From Scatosoma sp045542595 (GTDB lineage: Bacteria; Bacillota; Clostridia; Christensenellales; Borkfalkiaceae): DNA of 64,000 bases. Both the position numbers and the translations under genes were made by a program. Of this stretch, positions 33,689 through 41,395 are shown in pieces. The stretch lies in assembly GCA_045542595.1 (NCBI GenBank), contig JAZQLI010000040.1, positions 1-64,000 on the forward strand, in the 5' to 3' direction. The stretch's first letter is position 1. Every line of letters begins with the position of its first letter. The notes below the pieces were generated by a model. The model had not been told where the DNA came from. It ran no database searches and saw nothing but the letters and a program-made list of their open reading frames with translations.

Positions 33689-35125
33689 ATGAAACTCTTT
33701 AATTTATTAAGCAGTGCTGAAATTTGGCTTTACGGCACGACGCATAACATCAATTTAGACTGGATAGGCGAACTCATTCGGTTGCTTATTATCGCTGTAG
33801 GCTCGGTAGGCGTAGGCATTATTTTATTTTCGGTTATTTTAAAGGTAATCGTATTGCCGTTCGACGTTTACCAACGTATTACTATGCGTAAGCAAAACCT
33901 GAAGATGAAAGAAAACCAGGCGAAGATGGAAAAACTGCAAAAGCAGTACGCCAACAACAAGGAAATGTATAACCAAAAGGTTATGGAAATGTACAAAGAA
34001 AGCGGCATTTCCCCCTGTTCTTCGTGCTTGCCTTTAATTTTATCTATGGTTATCTTTATCGTTGCCATCAACGCGTTCAATGCGTATGCACAGTTTTCTA
34101 ACGTGAAAAATTATAACGATATGGTGTACGCGTATAATACCGAACTGACCAATTATTGTGCCGATTTAACCCCTACCGCGCAGGATGAAAATCTCGTTAT
34201 CACGCCTGCGGAAAACGGGAATATTAAAATTGAAGACAGCCGCGAAAATAAGTATATCTATTACGTGGTGCAAAGTCCTGAAAACTTTGACGTGAATGCT
34301 ATCAAAGAAACGGATTACGCGTATATTGAAAGCGCCAGCAAGTATTACTACGTAGACGTAGAAAAAGCGCTGAAAAACTCTGACATTAAAACGGCGGTAG
34401 AAAGTGCGGTTGCACAGGATACGTCGGAAGATACGGCAGAGAAAAAGACGGAAAAAGCAGTCAGCAATTATTTTATCTCTAAAGCGCAACAAGCGGTTGT
34501 AAAAGCATATAACGGTACGGTATATCCCAACTCTTCCTTCCTTTGGATTAAAAATATTTGGGAAACGGACGCTATGTACAAAACGCCTGTAGTCGATTAT
34601 AAAACGTTTGAAGAACAGGCAAAGCAACAAGAATTTAAGGTAGAAGGCGTAGGAAAAGTTTCTTACGCGAATATCGGTAAGTACACGGGCGCGAACAATC
34701 CGTATACGTCCGACGCGTATAACTACGTTACGGGCGCGTTGACCGAGCAAAAGTCCGCTCCCAACGGGTACTTTATCTTGATTGTGCTTTCTATCGGAAC
34801 GATATTGTTGCAACAAATTATTTCTATGCGCGGACAAAAGGAACAGCAAAAATATTCGTCAGTGGACGGGCAAGGCGCTTCGCAACAAAAGATGATGCTC
34901 GTTATTATGACGGTTATGTTTGCCGTGTTCTCGTTTATGTATAGCTCGGCGTTCTCTATCTATATGATTATGAGTAACGTACTCTCGTTGTTCTCAACGC
35001 TTATCATCAATAAAGTAGTAGACGTTGTGGAAGCGAAAAAGGAAGAAAAAGCCCTTTTGAAGAAGTATAACAATAAGCGTTTGGGCGGAAACGACGATAA
35101 AAAGTCGGGTAAAAAAGGTAAATAA
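33689..35125 (+). CDS. yidC: membrane protein insertase YidC/OxaA with large inserted domain
   Basis: Inserts proteins into the membrane; homologues include SpoIIIJ. The conserved core is present: a first helix at about 30-55 (LLIIAVGSVGVGIILFSVIL), a charged cytoplasmic hairpin (KQNLKMKENQAKMEKLQKQY), ISPCSSCLPLILSMVIF, and C-terminal helices (LIVLSIGTILLQQII, MMLVIMTVMFAVFSFMYS). Between the second and third conserved helices lies a non-conserved soluble region (about 145-355), so the protein is 478 aa rather than the 260-290 usual in Gram-positives. It precedes jag, as expected. Confidence 0.93.
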   Translation: MKLFNLLSSAEIWLYGTTHNINLDWIGELIRLLIIAVGSVGVGIILFSVILKVIVLPFDVYQRITMRKQNLKMKENQAKMEKLQKQYANNKEMYNQKVMEMYKESGISPCSSCLPLILSMVIFIVAINAFNAYAQFSNVKNYNDMVYAYNTELTNYCADLTPTAQDENLVITPAENGNIKIEDSRENKYIYYVVQSPENFDVNAIKETDYAYIESASKYYYVDVEKALKNSDIKTAVESAVAQDTSEDTAEKKTEKAVSNYFISKAQQAVVKAYNGTVYPNSSFLWIKNIWETDAMYKTPVVDYKTFEEQAKQQEFKVEGVGKVSYANIGKYTGANNPYTSDAYNYVTGALTEQKSAPNGYFILIVLSIGTILLQQIISMRGQKEQQKYSSVDGQGASQQKMMLVIMTVMFAVFSFMYSSAFSIYMIMSNVLSLFSTLIINKVVDVVEAKKEEKALLKKYNNKRLGGNDDKKSGKKGK

Positions 35126-35176
35126 TATAAAAAATAATTCCGCTTCAAGGGGAGCGGAACGGGGAGTAAATAGAAA

Positions 35177-36130
35177 ATGAAATATACGGAATTTACGGGC
35201 AAAACGGTGGAAGAAGCCGTGGAAGCAGGGTTGAGCGCGTTAGGACTCACCAAAGACCAAGCGGATATCCGCGTTTTAGAAGAAGGAAAAAAGAAGCTGT
35301 TTGGGTCGGTTAAGGCGCGTGTAGAAATTGCGGCGCTCAAAAACGAAACGATAGAACAAGAAAACGGTGAAAAGGCGTGCGGTTGCGAATGCGCTCCCCT
35401 TTCCACAAATGCTACCGACGGCGAAAGAACGGTTGCGTTTTTGGAAGGCTTGTTCAAGCTTTTGAAAATTACCGCGTGTACGGAACTCGTTTCCGAAGAC
35501 GAAAAAGTGGTTATTAACGTTACGGCGGCGAACTCTACTTCGGTTATCGGAAAACACGGCGCGACGCTTGACGCTATTCAAACGCTTGCAGGCGCGGTGG
35601 CAAATACGGGCAGGGACGATTATAAGCGCGTAGTGGTCGATTGCGAAAATTATCGCGAAAACCGCGAAGCAACGTTGACTAAGCTTGCCGCAAACTTGGC
35701 GCAAAAGGCGCAACGTTTGGGTAGAAAAATTAAGTTAGAACCTATGAATCCTTATGAAAGAAGGATTATCCACTCCGCTTTATCTGAAATGGACGGCGTG
35801 AAAACGGAAAGCGAAGGCAAAGAACCGAACCGCTATATCGTGGTTATCCCCGATAATTTGGAAGACGAAACGTTGCCTGCCATTCCTGCAAGAAGCGAAC
35901 GTCGCGGAAACGACAGAAACGAACGTCGCGGCGGTGGTCGTGGTGGACGTAGCGGTGGGTTCGGCAGTCGCGGAAAAGGCGGTTTGGGCGGTAGAAGCGG
36001 CGGTTATAAAAAGTTTAACCGCGATAACGGTTCGTCGTCGAATTCGGGCGGGACAACGTTGAAAACGTCGAACGATTTCTTCGGTATTTTCCTTGGAAAC
36101 AGCGGCAACAGCAGTGAAGAAGACAAATAA
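35177..36130 (+). CDS. khpB: Jag/KhpB RNA-binding protein with Arg-Gly-rich tail
   Basis: Domains in order: Jag-N (about 1-50, EFTGKTVEEAVEAGLSALGL), a KH domain (about 110-165, TSVIGKHGATLDAIQTLAGA), and an R3H domain (about 185-240, LEPMNPYERRIIHSALSEM). A low-complexity tail follows with repeated RGG/GRGG/RSGG units (about 245-290). The first three domains define KhpB, a sRNA/mRNA-binding partner of KhpA involved in cell elongation. The RGG-type tail, typical of eukaryotic RNA-binding proteins, is an unusual addition. mnmE normally follows; here it does not. Confidence 0.93.
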   Translation: MKYTEFTGKTVEEAVEAGLSALGLTKDQADIRVLEEGKKKLFGSVKARVEIAALKNETIEQENGEKACGCECAPLSTNATDGERTVAFLEGLFKLLKITACTELVSEDEKVVINVTAANSTSVIGKHGATLDAIQTLAGAVANTGRDDYKRVVVDCENYRENREATLTKLAANLAQKAQRLGRKIKLEPMNPYERRIIHSALSEMDGVKTESEGKEPNRYIVVIPDNLEDETLPAIPARSERRGNDRNERRGGGRGGRSGGFGSRGKGGLGGRSGGYKKFNRDNGSSSNSGGTTLKTSNDFFGIFLGNSGNSSEEDK

Positions 36131-36135
36131 AAAAC

Positions 36136-36163
36136 AACGGGCAACGCAAACGCGTTGCCCGTT
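36136..36163. terminator. bidirectional terminator between khpB and queT
   Basis: A 12 bp stem (AACGGGCAACGC and complement) with an AAAC loop. The T run is better on the minus strand (for queT) than on the plus strand. Confidence 0.85.
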
Positions 36164-36176
36164 ATTTATCATAACG

Positions 36177-36683
36177 TTATTTTTCTATCTTTTTTAAGGC
36201 AAAGTATAACGGTGTGCCTAAGCCGTAAATCCATACGCTTTCCGTACAAAACAGGGAAAAAACAAATGCAAAATACGCTGTAAACGCCGTTTCATACCCC
36301 TGCGCACCGTCGCATAAAAATACGATAACTATAGGTATGATAAAAGCGTTGAAAAGTACGGGAAACGCACCGCCGAGCAATATCTTAAAAAAGTCTTTTT
36401 TAATAAATCTCCCTACCAGATACGAGCCGAACGCGGCAAAAAGGGTAGTGAGTGAGCCAAAGAGTACGTCGTAAAAGGCGTACGGCGAAGTGAGATTAGA
36501 CAGTGCGCAACCGACAAAAAGCGCGGGTACGGCTTCGGGAAAAAATAAGGGTAAAATACAAAGCGCCTCTGCCGGACGAACTTGGAAAGGGCCGAAGGCA
36601 AAGGGCATAAATACGTAGGTGAGCGTAACGTACAAAGCAGCAATTACGCCCGCGCGGCAAAGCCGCTTGGTGTTGTTTTTCAT
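36177..36683 (-). CDS. queT: QueT family ECF-type transporter substrate-binding subunit
   Basis: Integral membrane S component predicted to import queuosine precursors with a shared ECF module. About five hydrophobic helices cover 168 residues. The signature FAFGPFQVRPAEALCILPLF matches QueT. ATG 36683 was taken; a TTG two codons upstream is possible. A strong promoter and a compact structured leader resembling a preQ1 riboswitch precede it, which supports queuosine-precursor uptake as its function. Confidence 0.85.
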   Translation of the reverse strand: MKNNTKRLCRAGVIAALYVTLTYVFMPFAFGPFQVRPAEALCILPLFFPEAVPALFVGCALSNLTSPYAFYDVLFGSLTTLFAAFGSYLVGRFIKKDFFKILLGGAFPVLFNAFIIPIVIVFLCDGAQGYETAFTAYFAFVFSLFCTESVWIYGLGTPLYFALKKIEK

Positions 36684-36693
36684 TTGCAATATA

Positions 36694-36734
36694 CCTCGGT
36701 TTTTTTAAGAAGAAGTGTTTTCCGAAAACCTTCT
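36694..36734 (-). promoter_or_regulatory. preQ1-riboswitch-like leader of queT
   Basis: The transcript start falls a few bases before this element. AGAAG (36730-36734) pairs with CUUCU (36711-36715), enclosing a loop with CGG (36722-36724). A seven-A run is followed by CCG (36697-36699), which can pair with the loop CGG, and the Shine-Dalgarno GAGG overlaps that pairing. This H-type pseudoknot plus A-rich tail is the plan of preQ1-I aptamers. The loop does not match the consensus exactly and can also pair internally, so it is a variant at best. Confidence 0.45.
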
Positions 36735-36745
36735 TTACGTTCCCT

Positions 36746-36774
36746 ATTATAGCACGTATGCGTGTGAAAGTCAA
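36746..36774 (-). promoter_or_regulatory. promoter for queT
   Basis: TTGACT-N17-TATAAT on the minus strand, partly inside the 5' flank of the yyaC-like gene end. Predicted start at about 36739. Confidence 0.85.
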
Positions 36775-36778
36775 CCTT

Positions 36779-37438
36779 TTATTCGGCTTGACGGGCTGTT
36801 TTTTTACGTTGCCAAAGCAAAGCCGCAAGCGCTTCGGAAATTTGCTCCGCCATAGTATATACCAAATTTAAACGGGTAGAATTAAGCAGGGAAAAATTAG
36901 AGAGTGATTTTTCCGCGACGATACCCATTACGGAAATATCTCCGATAGAACCAAGTTTTTTATTTGCGCCTGCACCCGGGTAGAGCGGCGAAGGCGTAAT
37001 ACGCATCAAGCCGATATCCCCTTCCGCGCCCACTGCCGCGTCGACGGCAATAATTTGTTCGCCGGGGTGCGTTTCCTTTAAAAACGCTTGAAAATATTTA
37101 ATCTCCTTTGCGGTTACGGGCAGGGCAAGCGTGCCGTAAACGTAGGCGTTAACTCCTTGCGTTTTATATTTTAACATAGAGCCGACGATAGGGCCTAAAC
37201 TGTCCCCGATGGCTAAATCGCTACCGATACACACCACGACGGGCGGCTTTTGAAAATCGCCGTCGAAATACCGTTGAAATAGCTTTTGTTTGGCGGTTGA
37301 ATACGTACCTGCTCCCTTGTTTTTTTGTAAAGAACGGGGGGTTAAGCGGTTGGATAAATCGTTCTTTAACAACGTATCGAGTGCCATAGTCATAGCGCTT
37401 GGCGCAAGTCCGTTTTGAATATGAAAAGCGTATTCCAT
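36779..37438 (-). CDS. yyaC: YyaC family (DUF1256) spore protein
   Basis: Resembles YyaC, a GPR-like putative protease expressed in the forespore. Recognisable motifs are VVVCIGSDLAIGDSLGPIVG, VYGTLALPVTAKEI, IIAVDAAVGAEGDIG, and PGAGANKKLGSIGDISVMGI. ATG 37438, with GGGAGC just upstream, gives 219 aa; the frame stays open to 37492 without support. yyaC also lies near the origin in Bacillus subtilis. Supports endospore formation. Confidence 0.88.
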   Translation of the reverse strand: MEYAFHIQNGLAPSAMTMALDTLLKNDLSNRLTPRSLQKNKGAGTYSTAKQKLFQRYFDGDFQKPPVVVCIGSDLAIGDSLGPIVGSMLKYKTQGVNAYVYGTLALPVTAKEIKYFQAFLKETHPGEQIIAVDAAVGAEGDIGLMRITPSPLYPGAGANKKLGSIGDISVMGIVAEKSLSNFSLLNSTRLNLVYTMAEQISEALAALLWQRKKTARQAE

Positions 37439-37551
37439 AAAAGCTCCCAAATAAAAGTAATAGTGAAAAGAGTATTGACTAAAAAAGGGCAAAACAAACG
37501 GTGTTGGTAAAAAAATCCGACTAAAAAAGGCAAAAAGATTTTTATTTTCGC

Positions 37552-37580
37552 TTGAAAACGGATATAAGATATGGTATAAT
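37552..37580 (+). promoter_or_regulatory. promoter for the CvpA-like gene
   Basis: TTGAAA-N17-TATAAT, about 70 bp before the start codon. Confidence 0.8.
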
Positions 37581-37648
37581 GAAAAAGGTTAGCGTGGCAA
37601 CCGTTTGTTGCGACGTAGTATTATGAAAGTACAGGAGCGATAACAGAT

Positions 37649-38371
37649 TTGATATCTTCAGCGGCAGTATACAATTTAGGAGCGTGGCAACACTACGTAG
37701 CCGACGGGGTTGTACTTGTTGGAATTTTGGTGTTTGGTTTGCTTGCGGCGAAAAAAGGGTTTGTGCGGTGTTTCTTTGGGTTTATTTCCACGATTGTTGC
37801 ACTTGCCGTTGCCTTTTTGTTTATGAACGCCGTTATCGGTTGGACGAACGGATTGTTCGGTTTGCAAACGTGGTTTAACGAAGCGTGCGTGAGTGCGCTG
37901 GATAACGTGGTGGGATTTGACGTGGATATTTCCGCAGGCGGTATTGCCGCCGCGCTGGAAGGGAAACTGCCCAACTTTTTAATTACTCTTATCGTGGACA
38001 GCGTTGCCGATAAAACGTTGCCCTACGGTACTACCGTTGCTATGGTGGCAGGAGAAGCACTCGGCGGAGTGGTTACGGGCTTTGTGGCGTGGTTGGCTTT
38101 GTTTATTGTTACCAAACTCGTTTTAAAACTTTTGGAAAAACTCGTTTCTTCTATCGTGGAGAGCTTGCCTATCGTGGGCGCGGTGAATTCGCTTTTAGGA
38201 TTTGTAGTAGGCGCGCTGGAAGGGCTGCTTATTATCAGCGGCGTGGTTGCCGTTTTGTCTTTCCTGCCCATTGAAGGCTTGACGACGTTTTTTAACGAAT
38301 GTACTATCGTGAAATGGCTGTACAACGACAACCCCATCAACCTTGTTTTGAGCTGGATTATCAAGCCCTAA
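37649..38371 (+). CDS. CvpA-family-like membrane protein
   Basis: A 240-residue protein with about five hydrophobic helices. The segment LLAAKKGFVRCFFGFISTIVA and the later SIVESLPIVGAVNSLLGFVVG follow the CvpA/colicin-V-production pattern (KG, then P..G..N..LG..LG). Function of this family in Bacillota is not settled; roles in envelope stress or cell-surface assembly have been proposed. It starts with TTG, with AGGAG at 37633. The 58.6 kb gene encodes a larger protein with a similar opening. Confidence 0.65.
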   Translation: MISSAAVYNLGAWQHYVADGVVLVGILVFGLLAAKKGFVRCFFGFISTIVALAVAFLFMNAVIGWTNGLFGLQTWFNEACVSALDNVVGFDVDISAGGIAAALEGKLPNFLITLIVDSVADKTLPYGTTVAMVAGEALGGVVTGFVAWLALFIVTKLVLKLLEKLVSSIVESLPIVGAVNSLLGFVVGALEGLLIISGVVAVLSFLPIEGLTTFFNECTIVKWLYNDNPINLVLSWIIKP

Positions 38372-38422
38372 ATAGCAGTAAAAACCCTGCTTTTCCTTTG
38401 ATTTACAAGCATTTTTCAACAT

Positions 38423-38964
38423 TGTGGAAAATGTGGATAACTTTTTAACAGACGAAAAAATACGGCGTGGAAAACTTTTTGTCGAAAAAGTATGCGCCGT
38501 ATATTTTTTTGTCGAAAAATAAATTTATAAAATTATGCATACACCCCTAAATAAGTGTTTATCCACCGAAAATGTGGATAAAGTAGGGTTGTCCACTATG
38601 CTTTTTGGAAAAATGTGGATAAACAAGGTTATTTTTTTGGTGGATAACTATACAAAGTAGCTGTTTTTAGAAAAAAAACGGCAAAAACAGGTAAAAATCG
38701 GTGGATAACATCGGTGTATAACGCTGTGCATAATCATTTTGAACGCCGTTAAAATGTGGACAAGTTTTTGAAATATGGAAAAAACAAGCTAAAAAGTGGA
38801 AAACTTACAAGAAAAAATGAAAAAACGCGCAATTTTTTCCACAAACAAACGTTCTTTTCCACACGGACGGAAAGTTGTCCACAATTAAAAGGGAATATGC
38901 AAGGCGGTATAAACGTATAAAAGCTTACAAACCGTGTATAAAAGTGCGGTGGGGTTGTGGAAAA
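38423..38964. other. dense DnaA-box cluster in a convergent intergenic gap
   Basis: The 598 bp between the CvpA-like and gerAC stops has no gene. Perfect reverse boxes TGTGGATAA lie at 38432-38440, 38573-38581 and 38614-38622, and TGTGCATAA at 38725-38733. One-mismatch boxes lie at 38559-38567, 38639-38647, 38700-38708 and 38755-38763. TTTTCCACA/TTGTCCACA boxes lie at 38423-38431 (rev), 38589-38597, 38835-38843, 38855-38863, 38875-38883 and 38956-38964 (rev). Reverse-oriented boxes dominate the left half, forward ones the right. Both flanking genes end here, so promoter control is unlikely; an origin part or DnaA-titrating locus fits better. Confidence 0.75.
38461..38508 (+). terminator. terminator after the CvpA-like gene, inside the box cluster
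   Basis: Outer stem TACGGCG/CGCCGTA and inner stem ACTTTTT/AAAAAGT with a GTCG loop, followed by TATTTTTTT. Confidence 0.75.
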
Positions 38965-38969
38965 CTTTT

Positions 38970-40268
38970 TTAGCGAACGTTTTGAAAGCGGACGTCCACT
39001 TGCACGGAAGCATTTTGTAAAAATTCCCCTTTCAAGCTATCAAAACGCGCGTTTTCTTGGCGGTGGAGCATAGATATCAGTTCGAACAAATCACACCCTA
39101 ACGAGCGGCATTTTTCAAACGTAGAAACGATTTGCGCCGACAGCCGTTTTTCCGCGGCTTGAAACGCGCCTTGCGGTACGTCGCCGGCGTCCGCTTTTTC
39201 GGGCGGAAGCGCCAAGGAATAATCGAGTAGCCCTGCCGTAAGCGTAAGTTTTATCATAAGGGTTGCCGTATCGTTGGACGCGAGCTTGAGCGTGAGCTTG
39301 GGCGTATTGCGGCGAATGCTTAAAGAACAGGTGGCTTTTTCGGGGGTTTCCACTTCGTAGGAAGCTAAGCGCAATTTCTTTTTTACCGCGTTAAAGGCAA
39401 ACGTTTCTTCCTTATTCAGCTTGCCCACCTGTTTACCGCGCACGAACAGTGCGGTTTCGCTTGCACTAAACACCGGTTTATCATTCGATTTTTGACCACC
39501 GCCCTCACTGCCGCCTTGTTCGCTACTTTGACCGCCGCTTTGCGCGCTGTCCTGCTCTCCGCTTTGAGAGTTTTCTTGCGAACTTTCTTGCGAGCTGTTT
39601 TGCGAACCGTTTTGCTGGGAAGAAGAGTTGTTATTATCCGAAGACGAAATGTGTTCTTGTTGGGGTTGGGTAACGAGAATGGGCAAATAGCTGCTTTGGC
39701 TATCCCCATAGTAGCCGATTGTAAATTCGCGCAAGGTGCAAGGCAGCACCGTGCCTACCCGTTCGGCTTGTTCGGAAAGTACTTTTTGTATGGCAAGACT
39801 GCCCGACCTATCAATGAGTGCTTGGACGTTGAGTAAGCTTTGCGCTTTTCCTTCGCAGGTAGCGACAAGGCAGTTGTCCGAAAGATACTCGTCTAAAAGG
39901 AAGTAATCGAGTGCGTCAAAAACGTTTTGTTTTACGGTATTTTCGCCCAACACGATTAAATGGCAAAACACAAGCTTGGGATACCAGCCCGTTTTGGCGT
40001 TGATTTCCTTAAAAGCTTCGGCTACCGTTTTACCGCGGCTGACGATTTGTTCCGTTTGCGACGATTTGCCTTGCGTGGAAGATTGCGGCACGGCGATTTG
40101 CGACGTTAAAATAAACGTGTCGTCTTGTCTATCCACGCCGATAGCCATAACGATTGCCGTTTTTTGTACGTCGAGTGTGCCGAAATCGTTCGTCGTAAAA
40201 AGGAAGAGTAGAAAGGCAATGATAATTAAATAATACCGAATGGTATTTTTCTCGTGAGGTTTACGCAT
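38970..40268 (-). CDS. gerAC: Ger(x)C family spore germination protein without lipobox
   Basis: Third subunit of the germinant receptor. The hydrophobic N-terminus (about 12-26) is followed by the conserved AIVMAIGVDRQDDTF strand, and later by SLAIQKVLSEQAERVGTV and the C-terminal domain with FEKCRSLGCDLFELISMLHR. Two things are odd. The lipoprotein Cys found in GerAC homologues is missing (the region reads LFTTNDFGTLD), and a Ser/Gln/Glu/Gly low-complexity linker of about 60 residues (about 200-265) separates the domains. Last gene of the gerA operon, 5 bp after gerAB. Confidence 0.88.
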   Translation of the reverse strand: MRKPHEKNTIRYYLIIIAFLLFLFTTNDFGTLDVQKTAIVMAIGVDRQDDTFILTSQIAVPQSSTQGKSSQTEQIVSRGKTVAEAFKEINAKTGWYPKLVFCHLIVLGENTVKQNVFDALDYFLLDEYLSDNCLVATCEGKAQSLLNVQALIDRSGSLAIQKVLSEQAERVGTVLPCTLREFTIGYYGDSQSSYLPILVTQPQQEHISSSDNNNSSSQQNGSQNSSQESSQENSQSGEQDSAQSGGQSSEQGGSEGGGQKSNDKPVFSASETALFVRGKQVGKLNKEETFAFNAVKKKLRLASYEVETPEKATCSLSIRRNTPKLTLKLASNDTATLMIKLTLTAGLLDYSLALPPEKADAGDVPQGAFQAAEKRLSAQIVSTFEKCRSLGCDLFELISMLHRQENARFDSLKGEFLQNASVQVDVRFQNVR

Positions 40269-40273
40269 AGCGG

Positions 40274-41395
40274 TTACGGTTTCTCCTTAACTGATTGTTT
40301 TTTCTTATCCTTTAAGAAAAAGGAAAGGGACGGGATAACGTTACAAAATACGATAAAAACGGGAGTGAGATAGCCCGAAAACGCGCCATAGAACGCATTG
40401 TAATATTTGTTGAAAAAGAGTACGAAAACAAACGCGAGTAAAGAATACGCCGCGGCAAACCACTTTTTTCTCCGCTGACCAAATACGCGCGCGGTGAACT
40501 CGGTGGCGAATTGTAACGGGAACGCGGTAAACAAAAAGAGTACGATACAAAGCATATATACGAAAATTAAATCGATTCTACCCACGATAGAAAGCACGGG
40601 GAAATACTGTGCAATTTTAATAAAGGCGTAATGTTCGCGAAGGGCGATAGAAGAGAACACGCCGTAAAAGATAGCCAAAAACAAAAGCGTAAATCCTGCG
40701 CCCAAGGCATAACCGCCGATAATTTTTTTACCGTCCCCCTTTTTATAACGTAAATTACCGATAAGGGGTAGAAGTAGCGCGGTGTCGGCAAAGTGCGGCG
40801 TAGTGCGTTGCATAGCGGTAAGCGACGCGGAAAAATCTTGCTCGAAAAAGGGCAAAAGCGCTTTGAAATCCGCTTCGATAAGGGACATTATAATGAGTGC
40901 GAGAAAGGGCAGTACAAATAAAAACAGCGATAAATCGGCACTTCGCCCCACCGATTTTATTCCCTTTGCGCTGATATATGCCGTGAGAAAGAAAAACGCG
41001 GCAAAGGAGAACAGTGTGGGCGCGGTATCATAGAACGCCGCATAGACGAATTTTTCTAAATCAAGTAAGGGCAATACGGCGGCAAACAGGAAATACGCCG
41101 CGTATAAAAGATAGAATACAACACTCCATTTTCCCAGCTTTTCATTCAGACGTTCAAGTAGCGGTTTGTCGCTACGTGCAGCTGCTACAATCAAGGCGAT
41201 GATAACGCCCACTTGCGCTACAAACTGCAAAAACGCAGGCAAAAGTAAATCCCCTTTGGCGTACTGCGCCAAGATAGACGGCGCTTCCAGCAATTTATAG
41301 ATAGGCAGAATAAAAGCGGCGAAAAAGGCGATTTGCCGTGCCGCAATTTCGCCGTTTTGCGGTGTTTTTTCGTTGGAAGAAAGAAAATCAGCCAT
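40274..41395 (-). CDS. gerAB: GerAB family spore germination permease
   Basis: APC-superfamily-like integral membrane subunit of the germinant receptor that binds the germinant. About ten hydrophobic helices cover 373 residues, beginning after ISARQIAFFAAFILPIY-like sequence and ending in a basic tail (KDKKKQSVKEKP). Its start overlaps the gerAA stop by 8 bp and gerAC follows 5 bp later, the standard AA-AB-AC order. The ligand cannot be predicted. Confidence 0.9.
   Translation of the reverse strand: MADFLSSNEKTPQNGEIAARQIAFFAAFILPIYKLLEAPSILAQYAKGDLLLPAFLQFVAQVGVIIALIVAAARSDKPLLERLNEKLGKWSVVFYLLYAAYFLFAAVLPLLDLEKFVYAAFYDTAPTLFSFAAFFFLTAYISAKGIKSVGRSADLSLFLFVLPFLALIIMSLIEADFKALLPFFEQDFSASLTAMQRTTPHFADTALLLPLIGNLRYKKGDGKKIIGGYALGAGFTLLFLAIFYGVFSSIALREHYAFIKIAQYFPVLSIVGRIDLIFVYMLCIVLFLFTAFPLQFATEFTARVFGQRRKKWFAAAYSLLAFVFVLFFNKYYNAFYGAFSGYLTPVFIVFCNVIPSLSFFLKDKKKQSVKEKP

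Noticed and set aside
38372..38969. Box cluster read as a DnaA-controlled promoter region
   Set aside because: Both neighbouring genes end in this gap, so there is no promoter to control.
28600..39000. parS or Noc-binding sites around the origin
   Set aside because: No TGTTTCACGTGAAACA-like or ATTTCCCGGGAAAT-like palindrome was seen on reading; a computed motif scan would be needed to exclude weak sites.
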